Positions 50,734 to 60,059 are shown, numbered from the stretch's first letter. The stretch is DNA of 64,000 nucleotides from Amycolatopsis decaplanina DSM 44594 (GCF_000342005.1 NZ_AOHO01000074.1:124001-188000), one strand, 5' to 3'. Translations and numbers: made by a program. Notes: generated by a model not told the origin, from the sequence alone.

Positions 50734-52397
50734 ACTACGACGTACTGGTGATCGGCTCCGGTTTCGGCGGCAGCGTGACCGCGTTGCGGCTCACCGAGAA
50801 GGGCTATCGCGTCGGCGTGCTGGAGACCGGCCGCCGGTTCGCCGACGACGAGTTCGCGAAGACCTCGTGGCGGCTGCGGAAGTACCTGTGGGCGCCGAAA
50901 CTGGGCTGCTACGGCATTCAACGGCTGACCTTGCTGAAGAACACCTTCGTGCTGAGCGGCGCGGGTGTCGGCGGCGGCTCGCTCGTCTACGCGAACACGC
51001 TCTACGAACCTCCGGACACCTTCTACGAAGACCCGCAGTGGGCGCACATCACCGATTGGAAGGCCGAACTCGCCCCGCATTACGACCAGGCGAAACGGAT
51101 GCTGGGTGTGGTGGAGAACCCGCTTGTCACCCCGGCCGACCGCGTGCTGCGCGAGGTCGCGGAGGACATGGGCATCGTCGACACCTACCGGCCGACCCCG
51201 GTCGGCGTCCACTTCGGCAAACGCGACGTCGACCCGTTCTTCGGCGGCGAAGGCCCGCTGCGGAAGCCGTGCACGCACTGCGGCGAATGCATGACCGGCT
51301 GCCGGGTCGGCGCGAAGAACACGACCGTCAAGAACTACCTGTACCTGGCGGAGAAGGCGGGTGCGGAGGTCCATCCGCTGACCACCGCCGTGTCGGTCCG
51401 GCCGATCGACGGCGGCTACGCGGTCGACACCGTCCGAACGGGACGGTGGGCGCGCAAGGGGCGGCGGACGTTCACCGCCGAGCAGGTCGTGTTCGCCGCC
51501 GCTTCCCTGGGCACGCAACGACTTCTGCATTCGTTGAAGGAATCCGGCACCCTCCCGGAGCTGTCGCCGCGCCTGGGCCTGCTCGCCAGGACGAACTCCG
51601 AGGCCGTGCTCGCCGCGCGATCCCTGCGGAAGGACACGGACTTCACCCGTGGCGTCGCGATCACCTCGTCGATCCATCCCGACGCCGTCACCCATGTCGA
51701 ACCGGTGCGCTACGGCAAGGGCAGCAACTTCATGGGCCTGCTGACGACCGTGCTCGTCGACGCCGAACCGGGCAAACGCCGTTGGGCCCTGGGTTTCCGC
51801 GAGCTGTGGCGGAACCGGCGGCACCTGGCGCGGCTGCACAACCCACGGCGGTGGTCGGAGCGGATGGTCGGGCTGCTGGTGATGCAGACGCTCGACAATT
51901 CCGTGACCACGTACACGAAACGCGGGCTCTTCGGCCGCCGGATGACCACGAAACAGGGCATCGGCGAGCCGAACCCCGAGTGGATCCCGGCCGGGCACGA
52001 GATCACCCGGCGGGTGGCGGACAAGATCGGCGGGCTGGCGCAGGGCGCGTGGACGGACATGGCGAACATCCCGATCACCGGGCATTTCATCGGCGGCTGC
52101 GCGATCGGCGACAGCGCCGAGACCGGCGTCGTCGACCCATACCAGCGAGTGCACGGCTACCCCGGCCTGCACATCGCCGACGGTTCGACGATCTCGGCGA
52201 ACCTCGGGGTGAACCCGTCGCTGACCATCACCGCTCAGGCGGAGCGCGCGATGTCGTTGTGGCCCAACAAGGGCGAGGCGGACCCGCGGCCGCCGCTCGG
52301 CTCCGCCTACCGGCGCCTGTCCCCCGTCGCCCCGATCAGGCCCGTGGTGCCGCCGGAGGCCCCGGCCGCCCTGCGTCTCCCCCTCACCCCGCTCTGA
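50730..52397 (+). CDS. GMC oxidoreductase (cholesterol-oxidase-like)
   Basis: 555-aa FAD enzyme of the GMC superfamily. The N-terminal FAD motif GSGFGGSVTALRLTEKGY lies at residues 9-26, GAGVGGGSLVYANTL near 80, and the C-terminal PITGHFIGGCAIGDS and NPSLTITAQAERAM segments fit ChoD-like actinobacterial members. A cysteine group CTHCGECMTGC (near residue 185) has ferredoxin-like spacing. It likely oxidises a sterol or other secondary alcohol. ATG 50730 overlaps the monooxygenase stop. Confidence 0.9.
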   Translation: MNYDVLVIGSGFGGSVTALRLTEKGYRVGVLETGRRFADDEFAKTSWRLRKYLWAPKLGCYGIQRLTLLKNTFVLSGAGVGGGSLVYANTLYEPPDTFYEDPQWAHITDWKAELAPHYDQAKRMLGVVENPLVTPADRVLREVAEDMGIVDTYRPTPVGVHFGKRDVDPFFGGEGPLRKPCTHCGECMTGCRVGAKNTTVKNYLYLAEKAGAEVHPLTTAVSVRPIDGGYAVDTVRTGRWARKGRRTFTAEQVVFAAASLGTQRLLHSLKESGTLPELSPRLGLLARTNSEAVLAARSLRKDTDFTRGVAITSSIHPDAVTHVEPVRYGKGSNFMGLLTTVLVDAEPGKRRWALGFRELWRNRRHLARLHNPRRWSERMVGLLVMQTLDNSVTTYTKRGLFGRRMTTKQGIGEPNPEWIPAGHEITRRVADKIGGLAQGAWTDMANIPITGHFIGGCAIGDSAETGVVDPYQRVHGYPGLHIADGSTISANLGVNPSLTITAQAERAMSLWPNKGEADPRPPLGSAYRRLSPVAPIRPVVPPEAPAALRLPLTPL

Positions 52398-52401
52398 CCC
52401 A

Positions 52402-52466
52402 CGCGATTCGGCACCTGGTTGCGATGTTTGCGTAGCGCAAATATCGCAACCAGGTGCCGAATCGCG
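52402..52466. terminator. Palindrome between convergent GMC oxidoreductase and chitinase genes
   Basis: 31-bp arms (52402-52432 and 52436-52466) pair with one G-U and a 3-nt loop. It contains ttcggcacctggttgcgat, shared with 49131-49193. It begins 5 nt after the GMC stop and would terminate both convergent transcripts. Confidence 0.75.
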
Positions 52467-52531
52467 AAGTGGAAGGGGCGAAGCACCGTCGCCCGCGCGA
52501 CGACGGTGCCCCGCCCCGGTCTAGCGGATCA

Positions 52532-54040
52532 TCACGGGAGGCCGGCCAGGCCCGCGCTCACCGTGTTCGACCACGCGTACCCCTGCGAGGCGTCCCAGTT
52601 GATCGACCAGGTCATCGCGCCCCGGATCGCCGGGTACGTCGTCGAGGGCTTGAACGAGCCACAGTTCGTGCCCTTCGCCAGGCAGTTCAGCGCGTTGACC
52701 GTGTTGCCGGGCGCCTGGTAGCCGCCGCCCGCGGCCGAGCCGGAGGCCGGCAGGCCGAGACCGACCTGGTCGGCGCGCAGGCCGCTCTGCAGCTGGATGC
52801 AGGCCAGCGCGGTGAGGAAGTCGACCGTGCCCTGCGAGTAGACCTTCTGGTCGCAGCCGAGCATCGAGCCGCTGTTGTAGTACTGCATGTTGACGATCGT
52901 CAGGATGTCCTTGACGTTCAGCGCCAGCTTGAAGTACTCGGCCGCCGGGCTCTGCATGTCGATCGTCTGCGGCGCCATGGTGATGACCGTGCCGCCCGCC
53001 GCGTGGATGCTGCGCAGCGCCTGCGCCATGTACGTCGCGTTGACGCCGTTCTCGAGGTCGATGTCGACGCCGTCGAAGCCGTAGTTCGCGATGAGCGACT
53101 TCATGCTGTTGGAGAAGTTCGTCGCCGCGGCCGAAGAGTCGACGCGGATCGTGCCCTTCTCACCGCCGACGGACAGGATGACCTTCTGCCCGCGCGCCTG
53201 CGCCGTCTTGATGTCGGCCTTGAACTGCGCGTCGGTGTAACCGCCGAGCTGGCTCGACAGACCGGAGTCGAGGGTGAAGGTGACCGCGCCCGGTGTGGTC
53301 GTCGCGTCCGCGAAGGACACCGCGATGATGTTGTACTTCGTCGGGACATCGGCGAGCTTGAGCGCCTTCGCGCCGTTGTAGAAGTTCTGCCAGTAGCCGG
53401 TGATGACGTGCTTCGGCAGGTTCCCGGTCGGCGGGGTGCTCGTCGTGGTCGTCGGCGGGTTCGACGTGGTGGTCGTGGTCGGCGGGTTGCTCGTGGTGGT
53501 GGTCGGCGTGGTCGGCGTGGTCGGTGTCGTCGTCGGCGAACCGCCGGGGCCGTCGAGGTTCACGTCGTCGGCGAAGTACGCGGGCTGGCCGTACCAGCCG
53601 TGCAGGTAGATCTCGACGCTGGTGGTGGACGCGCCGGTGGTGAAGCTCAGCGAGAGCTGCGACCAGCTGCCACCGCCCGGGGTCCAGGTGTTCTTGTCAC
53701 CCGTCCCGGTGCCGGTGACACCCAAGTAGGTGTAGCTGCCCTGCACCCACGCCGAAAGCGTGTACGCGGTGTTGGCCTTGACCGGCACGCTCTGCGAGCA
53801 ACGGGCGTTGTCCTGTCCGGCGGGGGTGGCGCTGAGCGCGCTACTGCCCGAGTGGACCGGCGTGGTGACCACCGAGGACGCTCCGGTGCAGGTCCAGCCG
53901 CTCGTGGTCCCGAGTTCGAAGCCCGGGTTGGTCAGGATGTTGGCGGCCGAGGCGCTGCCCGAGACCGCGAAAGTCACCCCCAGGCACACGGCCAGTGACG
54001 ACAGCAGGGCGAGGAACGCGTGTTTCGGCTTCACTTTCAC
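52532..54040 (-). CDS. Secreted GH18 chitinase with N-terminal carbohydrate-binding module
   Basis: 502-aa exoenzyme that cleaves beta-1,4-GlcNAc links in chitin. Sec signal peptide at residues 1-33 (KPKHAFLALLSSLAVCLGV, cleavage after SASA). A jelly-roll carbohydrate-binding domain (about 34-165, NPGFELGTTSGWTCTG) and a Thr/Pro/Ser linker (about 168-205) precede the GH18 barrel with the catalytic motif FDGVDIDLE. GTG 54040 is chosen for the ggagg 7 nt upstream and the signal peptide. A DasR-like site overlaps the promoter. Confidence 0.94.
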   Translation of the reverse strand: MKVKPKHAFLALLSSLAVCLGVTFAVSGSASAANILTNPGFELGTTSGWTCTGASSVVTTPVHSGSSALSATPAGQDNARCSQSVPVKANTAYTLSAWVQGSYTYLGVTGTGTGDKNTWTPGGGSWSQLSLSFTTGASTTSVEIYLHGWYGQPAYFADDVNLDGPGGSPTTTPTTPTTPTTTTSNPPTTTTTSNPPTTTTSTPPTGNLPKHVITGYWQNFYNGAKALKLADVPTKYNIIAVSFADATTTPGAVTFTLDSGLSSQLGGYTDAQFKADIKTAQARGQKVILSVGGEKGTIRVDSSAAATNFSNSMKSLIANYGFDGVDIDLENGVNATYMAQALRSIHAAGGTVITMAPQTIDMQSPAAEYFKLALNVKDILTIVNMQYYNSGSMLGCDQKVYSQGTVDFLTALACIQLQSGLRADQVGLGLPASGSAAGGGYQAPGNTVNALNCLAKGTNCGSFKPSTTYPAIRGAMTWSINWDASQGYAWSNTVSAGLAGLP

Positions 54041-54076
54041 GACTGGCCTCCACGAACGGGTGATGTCGGCCACATC

Positions 54077-54106
54077 AAAATGGTACAGACCAATACGCCT
54101 GTCAAG
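54077..54106 (-). promoter_or_regulatory. Chitinase promoter with a DasR (dre)-like operator
   Basis: On the minus strand TTGACA (plus-strand 54100-54105) is followed 17 nt later by CATTTT. Between them lies TGGTCTGTACCA (plus TGGTACAGACCA, 54081-54092), which matches the dre consensus TGGTCTAGACCA at 10 of 12 positions. DasR, the GlcNAc-responsive GntR repressor, binds such sites before chitinase genes in actinomycetes. Confidence 0.65.
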
Positions 54107-54201
54107 GTTTCGGTTAGGGGAGGCCATACGAAAGTCGGCTCGGCGCGAGCGGCAGAATGCAGGGTCCGAGAGCACCCGAGGGCGGATTCAGGAGCGTGGG
54201 A

Positions 54202-56583
54202 GTGAGCGTGCAGGGCCTGCAGACAGTCGAGCAGAAGATCGCCGAAGAACTCGGCGTGCGCGAGGGGCAGGTCAAGGCGGCCGTCGACCTGCTGGACGGC
54301 GGTTCGACCGTGCCGTTCATCGCCCGGTACCGCAAAGAGGTCACCGGGATGCTGGACGACGCCCAGCTGCGCACGCTCGAAGAACGCCTCCGCTACCTGC
54401 GGGAACTCGGCGAGCGCCGGGTCGCGGTACTGGAGTCGATCCGCAGCCAGGGCAAGCTGGACGAGGCGCTCGAAGCGTCGATCATGGCGGCGGACACCAA
54501 GTCCCGTCTCGAGGACATCTACCTGCCGTACAAGCCCAAGCGGCGGACGAAGGCGATGATCGCCCGCGAGGCCGGCCTGGAGCCGCTCGCCGACGGGCTG
54601 CTGAACGACCCGAACACCGACCCGCAGGCCGCCGCCGCGGTGTTCGTCGACGCCGACAAGGGTGTCGCGGACGCGCAGGCCGCGCTCGACGGCGCCCGCG
54701 CGATCCTCGTCGAGCGCTTCGCCGAGGACGCCGACCTGATCGGCGAACTGCGCGAGAAGATGTGGACGGAAGGCCGCCTCGCGTCGAAGGTACGCGAAGG
54801 CAAGGCCGAAGAGGGCGCGAAGTTCTCCGACTACTTCGACTTCTCCGAGCCCTACACCAAGCTCCCCTCGCACCGGATCCTCGCGATGCTGCGCGGCGAG
54901 AAGGAAGAGATCCTCGATCTCTCGATGGAGTCCGAGGAGCCTTCCGAAGAGCCCAAGACCGGGCCGACCGAGTACGAGAACCGCATCGCGCACAAGTTCG
55001 GCATCGCCAACGAAGGCCGTCCCGGCGACAAGTGGCTCGGCGACACCGTCCGCTGGGCGTGGCGCACGAAGATCCTGCTGCACCTGGGGATCGACCTGCG
55101 GATGCGGCTGCGCCAGTCGGCCGAGGACGACGCCGTCCGCGTGTTCGCCGCGAACCTGCGCGACCTGCTGCTCGCCGCCCCGGCCGGCACCCGCGCCACG
55201 ATGGGCCTCGACCCGGGCTTCCGCACCGGCGTCAAGGTCGCCGTCGTCGACGCGACCGGCAAGGTCGTCGGCACCCACGTGATCTACCCGCACCAGCCCG
55301 CGAACAAGTGGGACCAGTCCATCGCCGAACTGGCCGCGCTGTGCGCCCGGCACAAGGTGGACCTCATCTCGATCGGCAACGGCACCGCGTCGCGCGAGAC
55401 CGACAAGCTCGCCGGCGAGCTGATCAAGAAGCACCCGGAGCTGAAGCTCACGAAGGCCGTCGTCTCCGAGGCGGGCGCGTCGGTCTACTCGGCGTCGGCG
55501 TTCGCTTCGCAGGAACTGCCGGGCATGGACGTCTCGCTGCGCGGCGCGGTCTCCATCGCGCGGCGGCTGCAGGACCCGCTGGCGGAACTGGTGAAGATCG
55601 ACCCGAAGTCGATCGGTGTCGGGCAGTACCAGCACGACCTGTCGGAGATCTCGCTGTCGCGTTCGCTCGACGCGGTGGTCGAAGACTGCGTGAACGCCGT
55701 CGGCGTGGACGTCAACACCGCGTCGGCGCCGCTGCTGACCCGTGTCTCGGGCATCACGACGACCCTGGCGGAGAACATCGTCGCGCACCGCGACGAGAAC
55801 GGGCCGTTCAAGACGCGCAGCGGGCTCAAGGAGGTCGCGCGGCTCGGCCCGAAGGCCTTCGAGCAGTGCGCGGGCTTCCTCCGGATCCCGGACGGCGACG
55901 ACCCGCTCGACTCGTCCTCGGTGCACCCTGAGGCCTATCCGGTGGTGCGGCGGATCCTGAGCTCGACCGGCACCGACATCCGCTCGCTGATCGGCAACAC
56001 GCGGACGCTGCAGGCGCTCAAGCCGTCGGAATTCGTCGACGACACCTTCGGTCTCCCGACGGTGACCGACATCCTCGCCGAACTCGACAAGCCGGGCCGC
56101 GACCCGCGTCCGGCGTTCAAGACCGCGACCTTCGCCGACGGTGTCGAGAAGATCGGTGACCTCAAGCCGGGTATGCGCCTGGAAGGCGTCGTGACGAACG
56201 TGGCCGCGTTCGGCGCGTTCATCGACGTCGGCGTGCACCAGGACGGGCTGGCGCACGTCTCGGCGCTGTCGAAGAACTTCGTGAAGGACCCGCGTGAGGT
56301 CGTGAAGCCCGGCGACATCGTCAAGGTGAAGGTCCTGGAGGTCGACGTGCCGCGCAAGCGGATCTCGCTGACCCTGCGGCTGGACGACGAGCCCGGCCGC
56401 CCCGCTCGCGAGCAGGGCGGCGGCGGTGGCGGTGGCCGTGACCGCGGCCAGGGCGGCGGTCAGCGCCAGGGTGGCGGCCAGCGCGGCGGCCAGGGTAATC
56501 GCGGCGGACGCGACCGCGGCGGGAACTCCGGTGGCGGCGGTGCCATGGCGGACGCGCTCCGGAAGGCCGGCTTCGGCAAGTAA
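54202..56583 (+). CDS. tex: Tex-family transcription accessory / RNA-binding protein
   Basis: About 793-aa nucleic-acid-binding protein of the Tex/Spt6-like family. N-terminal Tex domain (VPFIARYRKEVTGMLDDAQL), YqgF/RNase H-like domain (TMGLDPGFRTGVKVAVVD, near residue 335), helix-hairpin-helix repeats (TRVSGITTTLAENIV) and an S1 domain (GMRLEGVVTNVAAFGAFIDV, near residue 655). The C-terminus is a Gly/Arg/Gln-rich tail. GTG 54202 has aggag 7 nt upstream; in-frame starts further upstream at 54157 or 54196 are less well placed. Confidence 0.94.
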   Translation: MSVQGLQTVEQKIAEELGVREGQVKAAVDLLDGGSTVPFIARYRKEVTGMLDDAQLRTLEERLRYLRELGERRVAVLESIRSQGKLDEALEASIMAADTKSRLEDIYLPYKPKRRTKAMIAREAGLEPLADGLLNDPNTDPQAAAAVFVDADKGVADAQAALDGARAILVERFAEDADLIGELREKMWTEGRLASKVREGKAEEGAKFSDYFDFSEPYTKLPSHRILAMLRGEKEEILDLSMESEEPSEEPKTGPTEYENRIAHKFGIANEGRPGDKWLGDTVRWAWRTKILLHLGIDLRMRLRQSAEDDAVRVFAANLRDLLLAAPAGTRATMGLDPGFRTGVKVAVVDATGKVVGTHVIYPHQPANKWDQSIAELAALCARHKVDLISIGNGTASRETDKLAGELIKKHPELKLTKAVVSEAGASVYSASAFASQELPGMDVSLRGAVSIARRLQDPLAELVKIDPKSIGVGQYQHDLSEISLSRSLDAVVEDCVNAVGVDVNTASAPLLTRVSGITTTLAENIVAHRDENGPFKTRSGLKEVARLGPKAFEQCAGFLRIPDGDDPLDSSSVHPEAYPVVRRILSSTGTDIRSLIGNTRTLQALKPSEFVDDTFGLPTVTDILAELDKPGRDPRPAFKTATFADGVEKIGDLKPGMRLEGVVTNVAAFGAFIDVGVHQDGLAHVSALSKNFVKDPREVVKPGDIVKVKVLEVDVPRKRISLTLRLDDEPGRPAREQGGGGGGGRDRGQGGGQRQGGGQRGGQGNRGGRDRGGNSGGGGAMADALRKAGFGK

Positions 56584-56590
56584 GGCTCAG

Positions 56591-56649
56591 AAGTACATGA
56601 AGGCCCCCATCCTGTACCTAGGCGCAAGGATGGGGGCCTTCATGTACTT
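56591..56649 (+). terminator. Hairpin terminator between convergent tex and acyl-CoA dehydrogenase
   Basis: Perfect 23-bp arms (56591-56613 and 56627-56649; aagtacatgaaggcccccat...) with a 13-nt loop. The tgaaggcc/ggccttca ends are the same as in the gltD terminator at 2489-2538. It ends 3 nt before the stop of the minus-strand acyl-CoA dehydrogenase gene. Confidence 0.8.
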
Positions 56650-56652
56650 GGG

Positions 56653-58383
56653 TCAGGGGTTCATCGCGTAGGCGCCGGAGAGATCGCGGACAAGGGACCA
56701 CACGTGGTCGAAGCGGGCCGCGTCCACGACCGGCTTGCGGATCGAGGCGAGCGCGAGCGCCTGCTGCGCATCGGTCGAGGACGACTTCCCGTGCAGGTCG
56801 ATCGCCGCGACGCTGAAGTCCTGCACCAGCACGGCGAAGATCTGGTCGACGACCTCGGTCTCGATACCGGTGATCTCCGCCTGCTCCAGCACCAGCTGCC
56901 CATAGACGACCAGCGTGAACAGCTCGGTCAGCGCGAGGCCGAAGTCGAGGTCCTGCTGCTGCGCCTCGTCCGGGGCCGCGTCGGTGAACAGCTTCACCAG
57001 CGCCTCGGCCTGCTCGGTGAACCGCGCGACGTTCGGGATCGCGGACGCCTTGGCGTAGGCCTCACGCCAGTCGTGGAACCGCACCTTGGACAGTCCACGA
57101 GCGGGGCCTTGGCGGAACAGGAACTCGTCATCGGCCGCGTCGGAGCGAGTCGGCACGGGCTCGTAGTCCTGCGGCGCGAACAGGTACGCGGGCACGAACT
57201 TCGCGATCAGCGCGAGGTTCACCGCCACCGTGCCTTCCAGCTTCGGCAGGCCGTCGATGTCGTTCTTGGCCATCGCGAGATAGGTGTCGGCCTCGAATCC
57301 CTTGGCCGCCACCACGTCCGCGACCAGGCCGATGACCTTCTGCGCCTCGGTGGTCACCTTCATCTTGGTGATCGGGTTGAACAGCAGGTACCGGCGGTCG
57401 TCCGCGTTCGCGCTGCGGAAGTAGTCCACGGCGCGGTCGGAGAACAGCTTCATCGCGACGAGCCGCGTGTACGCCTCGACGAATTCCCGGCGCACGTGCG
57501 GGAAATCGGTGACCTTCTTGCCGTAGAGCACCCGGTTGTGCGCGTGCGTGATCGCCTCGTACAGCGAGTGCGTCGACATCCCGATGCCGCCGAAGCACAG
57601 GTTGAACTTGCCGATGTTGACCGTGTTCAGCGCCGCGGAGAACGCCTCGCCGCCGACATGCAGAATGTCCTCTTCGGACACGGGGTAGTCGTCGAGCTCG
57701 AACTCGGCGACGTACATCTGCGACGGCACGACGTTCTTCACCACGCGGTAGTTCGGGTGTTCCGAGTCCGCGTAGAAGAACACGTACTGGTCCGGGCCCT
57801 CGACACCGTCGATGCGGCCGAACACCGACACGGTCCGCGCGCAGTTGCCGTTGCCGATGTAGTACTTCGACCCGTTCGCGCGATAGCCGCCCTCGACGTC
57901 CGGGGTGAGCACGAGGTCCGACGAGTAGATGTCGGCGCCGTGGTCCTTTTCGGACAGACCGAACGCGGCGACGCCGCCGGCCGCGAGCGAGTCCGCCGCG
58001 CGTTTGCGGGCGGCCTCGTTCGCGCTCTGCCACACCGGGCCCAGGCCGAGGATGGTGACCTGCCACGGGTACCAGTAGTTCAAGCCGTAGAAACCGAGGA
58101 TTTCCGACAGGGCCGCGACCCGCGCGGTGTCCCAGCGCTTGTCGGGGTTCCCCTCGGCGTCGGCGCCAGGAGTGAGGAACGTGGAGAACAGGCCTTCCTT
58201 GCCCGCGAACTCGATGAAGTCCGCGTAGAAGGTCCGATCGTGGTAGTCCTCGACGAGCTTGCGCTTGCCACGCTGTTCGAACCACTCGATGGTGGCACGC
58301 AGCAGGCGACGCGTCTCCGGGTCGAACTGCCGTGGGTCGTACCCACCCGGGTTCAGCAACAACGCGGTCGCCTTTTCGCTCAT
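56653..58383 (-). CDS. Large acyl-CoA dehydrogenase-family protein
   Basis: 576-aa flavoprotein, longer than the usual 380-aa dehydrogenases. The central ACAD core has AFGLSEKDHGADIYSSDL (flavin/substrate loop), GSKYYIGNGNCARTVSVFG and LCFGGIGMSTHSLYEAITHA. A long C-terminal helical extension (about residues 440-576) resembles the ACX/FadE5-like group acting on long-chain or complex acyl-CoAs. ATG 58383 has aggag 5 nt upstream; a GTG two codons earlier is less likely. No operon partner. Confidence 0.87.
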   Translation of the reverse strand: MSEKATALLLNPGGYDPRQFDPETRRLLRATIEWFEQRGKRKLVEDYHDRTFYADFIEFAGKEGLFSTFLTPGADAEGNPDKRWDTARVAALSEILGFYGLNYWYPWQVTILGLGPVWQSANEAARKRAADSLAAGGVAAFGLSEKDHGADIYSSDLVLTPDVEGGYRANGSKYYIGNGNCARTVSVFGRIDGVEGPDQYVFFYADSEHPNYRVVKNVVPSQMYVAEFELDDYPVSEEDILHVGGEAFSAALNTVNIGKFNLCFGGIGMSTHSLYEAITHAHNRVLYGKKVTDFPHVRREFVEAYTRLVAMKLFSDRAVDYFRSANADDRRYLLFNPITKMKVTTEAQKVIGLVADVVAAKGFEADTYLAMAKNDIDGLPKLEGTVAVNLALIAKFVPAYLFAPQDYEPVPTRSDAADDEFLFRQGPARGLSKVRFHDWREAYAKASAIPNVARFTEQAEALVKLFTDAAPDEAQQQDLDFGLALTELFTLVVYGQLVLEQAEITGIETEVVDQIFAVLVQDFSVAAIDLHGKSSSTDAQQALALASIRKPVVDAARFDHVWSLVRDLSGAYAMNP

Positions 58384-58408
58384 GGTCACTCCTGGTCAGC
58401 CGAAGTTA

Positions 58409-59746
58409 CTACCCGGTAACCGTAGCGCCTCGCTTCGCCGTCCGGCCACCGAACTCGATCGAAGTCACCCGTCCACGCTCGTCGCGCAGGAAGCGCGCGG
58501 TGGGCTTGCGGGTGTCGGCGGCCGGGGCGATGGCGTCCCCGCCCACGAAAACGGCCTCGAACGGCGGCGGCGACGGGAAGTCCTCGATGTCGGCGACCAG
58601 CTGTGCCCAGAGGGCGCCGTCCCGGTCACTGACCACGAACGCCAGGTCACCGGTCTGGTAGCGGCCCAGGTACTCCGCGATGTCCGGCTGGGGTACCGGC
58701 GGCGGGCTCGCGAGCGGGGGCAGCCCGACCACGTGTTCCAGGCACCAGTCGACGATCTTCGCGCCCAGCGCGGACCCGCCCGCGCTGTTGGTCAGCACCG
58801 TGACGGCGAAGTCGGCCTCCGGCACGGTCACGAACTCCGACAGTTGCAGGTTGCTCACGTTGCCACCGTGCCGGACCAGGCGGGCCGTGCCGTGGGTCGT
58901 GTGCAGCCAGCTCAGCCCGACCTCTTCGAAGCGCAGCGCCGCCTTGCGCTGCGGCGCGCGCATGAGGTCACGGGTGGCCTCACTGATCGGCGGCCTGACC
59001 TCGGCCTCGCCGGTCAGGAAGAACCGAGCCCATTTCAGCTGGTCACCCGCTGTGGACCACAGCCCGCCGCTCGCACTGTCCGCGCGGCTCAGGCCCACGG
59101 TGTGCTCGACCGCCGGTTCACCGTCGCGCAGCACGTGACCGACGGCGTGACGGCGGGTGAGCACCTCCCACGGCAGGTAATACGACTCGGTCATGCCCAG
59201 CGGTTCGAGCAGCCGGGCGCGGACCACGTCCTCGAAGGCCTCGCCCGTCACCACCTCGACGACCCGTCCGGCCAGCTGGAACCCGGCGTTGCAGTAGGAG
59301 AACACCTCGCCGGGCGGGAAGTTCTGCGGCAGGTCGGCGAACCTCCCGATCGCGAGCGCCAGCGCGTCGTCGCCCCATCCGGTGGAGAAGTCCACGTCGC
59401 CGAGAAACCCGGCCGAGTGAGTGAGCAGATGCCGCGGGGTCCCCGTCTTCCGCGCCACCGGATCCGCCAGCGGGAGATCGGGAAGGTACTCGACGACCGG
59501 CCTGTCCAGGTCCAGCACCCCGTCTTCGACCAGGGCCAGCACGGCGGCCGCGGCGAAGGTCTTGCTGGTGGAGCCGATCATGAACAGGGTGCCGGGATCG
59601 ACCGGAAGTCCGGTGTCCACACTGGACACCCCGGTGGCGAACACCGACTCCTCGCCCCGGTACGTCACCCCCGCCACGGCTCCGGGGACGCCCGCGCGAC
59701 GCGCCTCCTCGTCGAGCATCCCTTGCAGTTCCCGCACCTTCGACAC
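58409..59746 (-). CDS. Serine hydrolase of the beta-lactamase/D-alanyl-D-alanine carboxypeptidase family
   Basis: 445-aa class C-like serine hydrolase. The nucleophile motif STSK (near residue 60), the YCN triad (YxN, near 155) and the HGGN segment near residue 325 are present. A C-terminal lipocalin-like extension follows (DIAEYLGRYQTGDLAFVVSD). No signal peptide is visible, so it is probably cytoplasmic and acts as an esterase or peptidase; antibiotic resistance cannot be inferred. GTG 59746 is preceded by aaagggg. Confidence 0.85.
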   Translation of the reverse strand: MSKVRELQGMLDEEARRAGVPGAVAGVTYRGEESVFATGVSSVDTGLPVDPGTLFMIGSTSKTFAAAAVLALVEDGVLDLDRPVVEYLPDLPLADPVARKTGTPRHLLTHSAGFLGDVDFSTGWGDDALALAIGRFADLPQNFPPGEVFSYCNAGFQLAGRVVEVVTGEAFEDVVRARLLEPLGMTESYYLPWEVLTRRHAVGHVLRDGEPAVEHTVGLSRADSASGGLWSTAGDQLKWARFFLTGEAEVRPPISEATRDLMRAPQRKAALRFEEVGLSWLHTTHGTARLVRHGGNVSNLQLSEFVTVPEADFAVTVLTNSAGGSALGAKIVDWCLEHVVGLPPLASPPPVPQPDIAEYLGRYQTGDLAFVVSDRDGALWAQLVADIEDFPSPPPFEAVFVGGDAIAPAADTRKPTARFLRDERGRVTSIEFGGRTAKRGATVTG

Positions 59747-60059
59747 CCGTTTCCCCTTTCGATCCGGTCGTGCCAGCGTTTCACCGCGAAGCCGCGTCCG
59801 GCTCGTACGAACCGACGAACATCGCCGGGCCGGTGCGGGCGATATCACGTAGCCCGGGAGATCACGACCCAGTACACTGGACGGCGCGGTCCGCTCAGTT
59901 CTGCCTCGGGCCGCGTTTCGTTGTCGAAGACCACGCGCCGCGGCCCCCGAGGTCTGCGCCGGGCAGGACAGCAACCAGGGGTTCTCAGCGGGGAAACTCG
60001 CTTCGAACCTCGTTTCTACTCTTACGGAGATACCAGGGCGCCCGTGCGCCCACACGCTT
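59747..60059 (+). promoter_or_regulatory. Long leader of the DEAD-box helicase gene
   Basis: 313 nt without a gene. A ggaga ribosome-site candidate (60026-60030) is separated from the ATG at 60060 by a perfect 6-bp hairpin (GGGCGC 60036-60041, GCGCCC 60046-60051). No other ribosome site is closer. Such a structure could modulate initiation; long structured leaders are common for DEAD-box genes. Confidence 0.35.

Noticed and set aside
58409..59746. A beta-lactamase resistance gene
   Set aside because: The SxxK and YxN motifs fit the wide serine-hydrolase family with a C-terminal lipocalin-like domain; no signal peptide is seen and resistance cannot be claimed.
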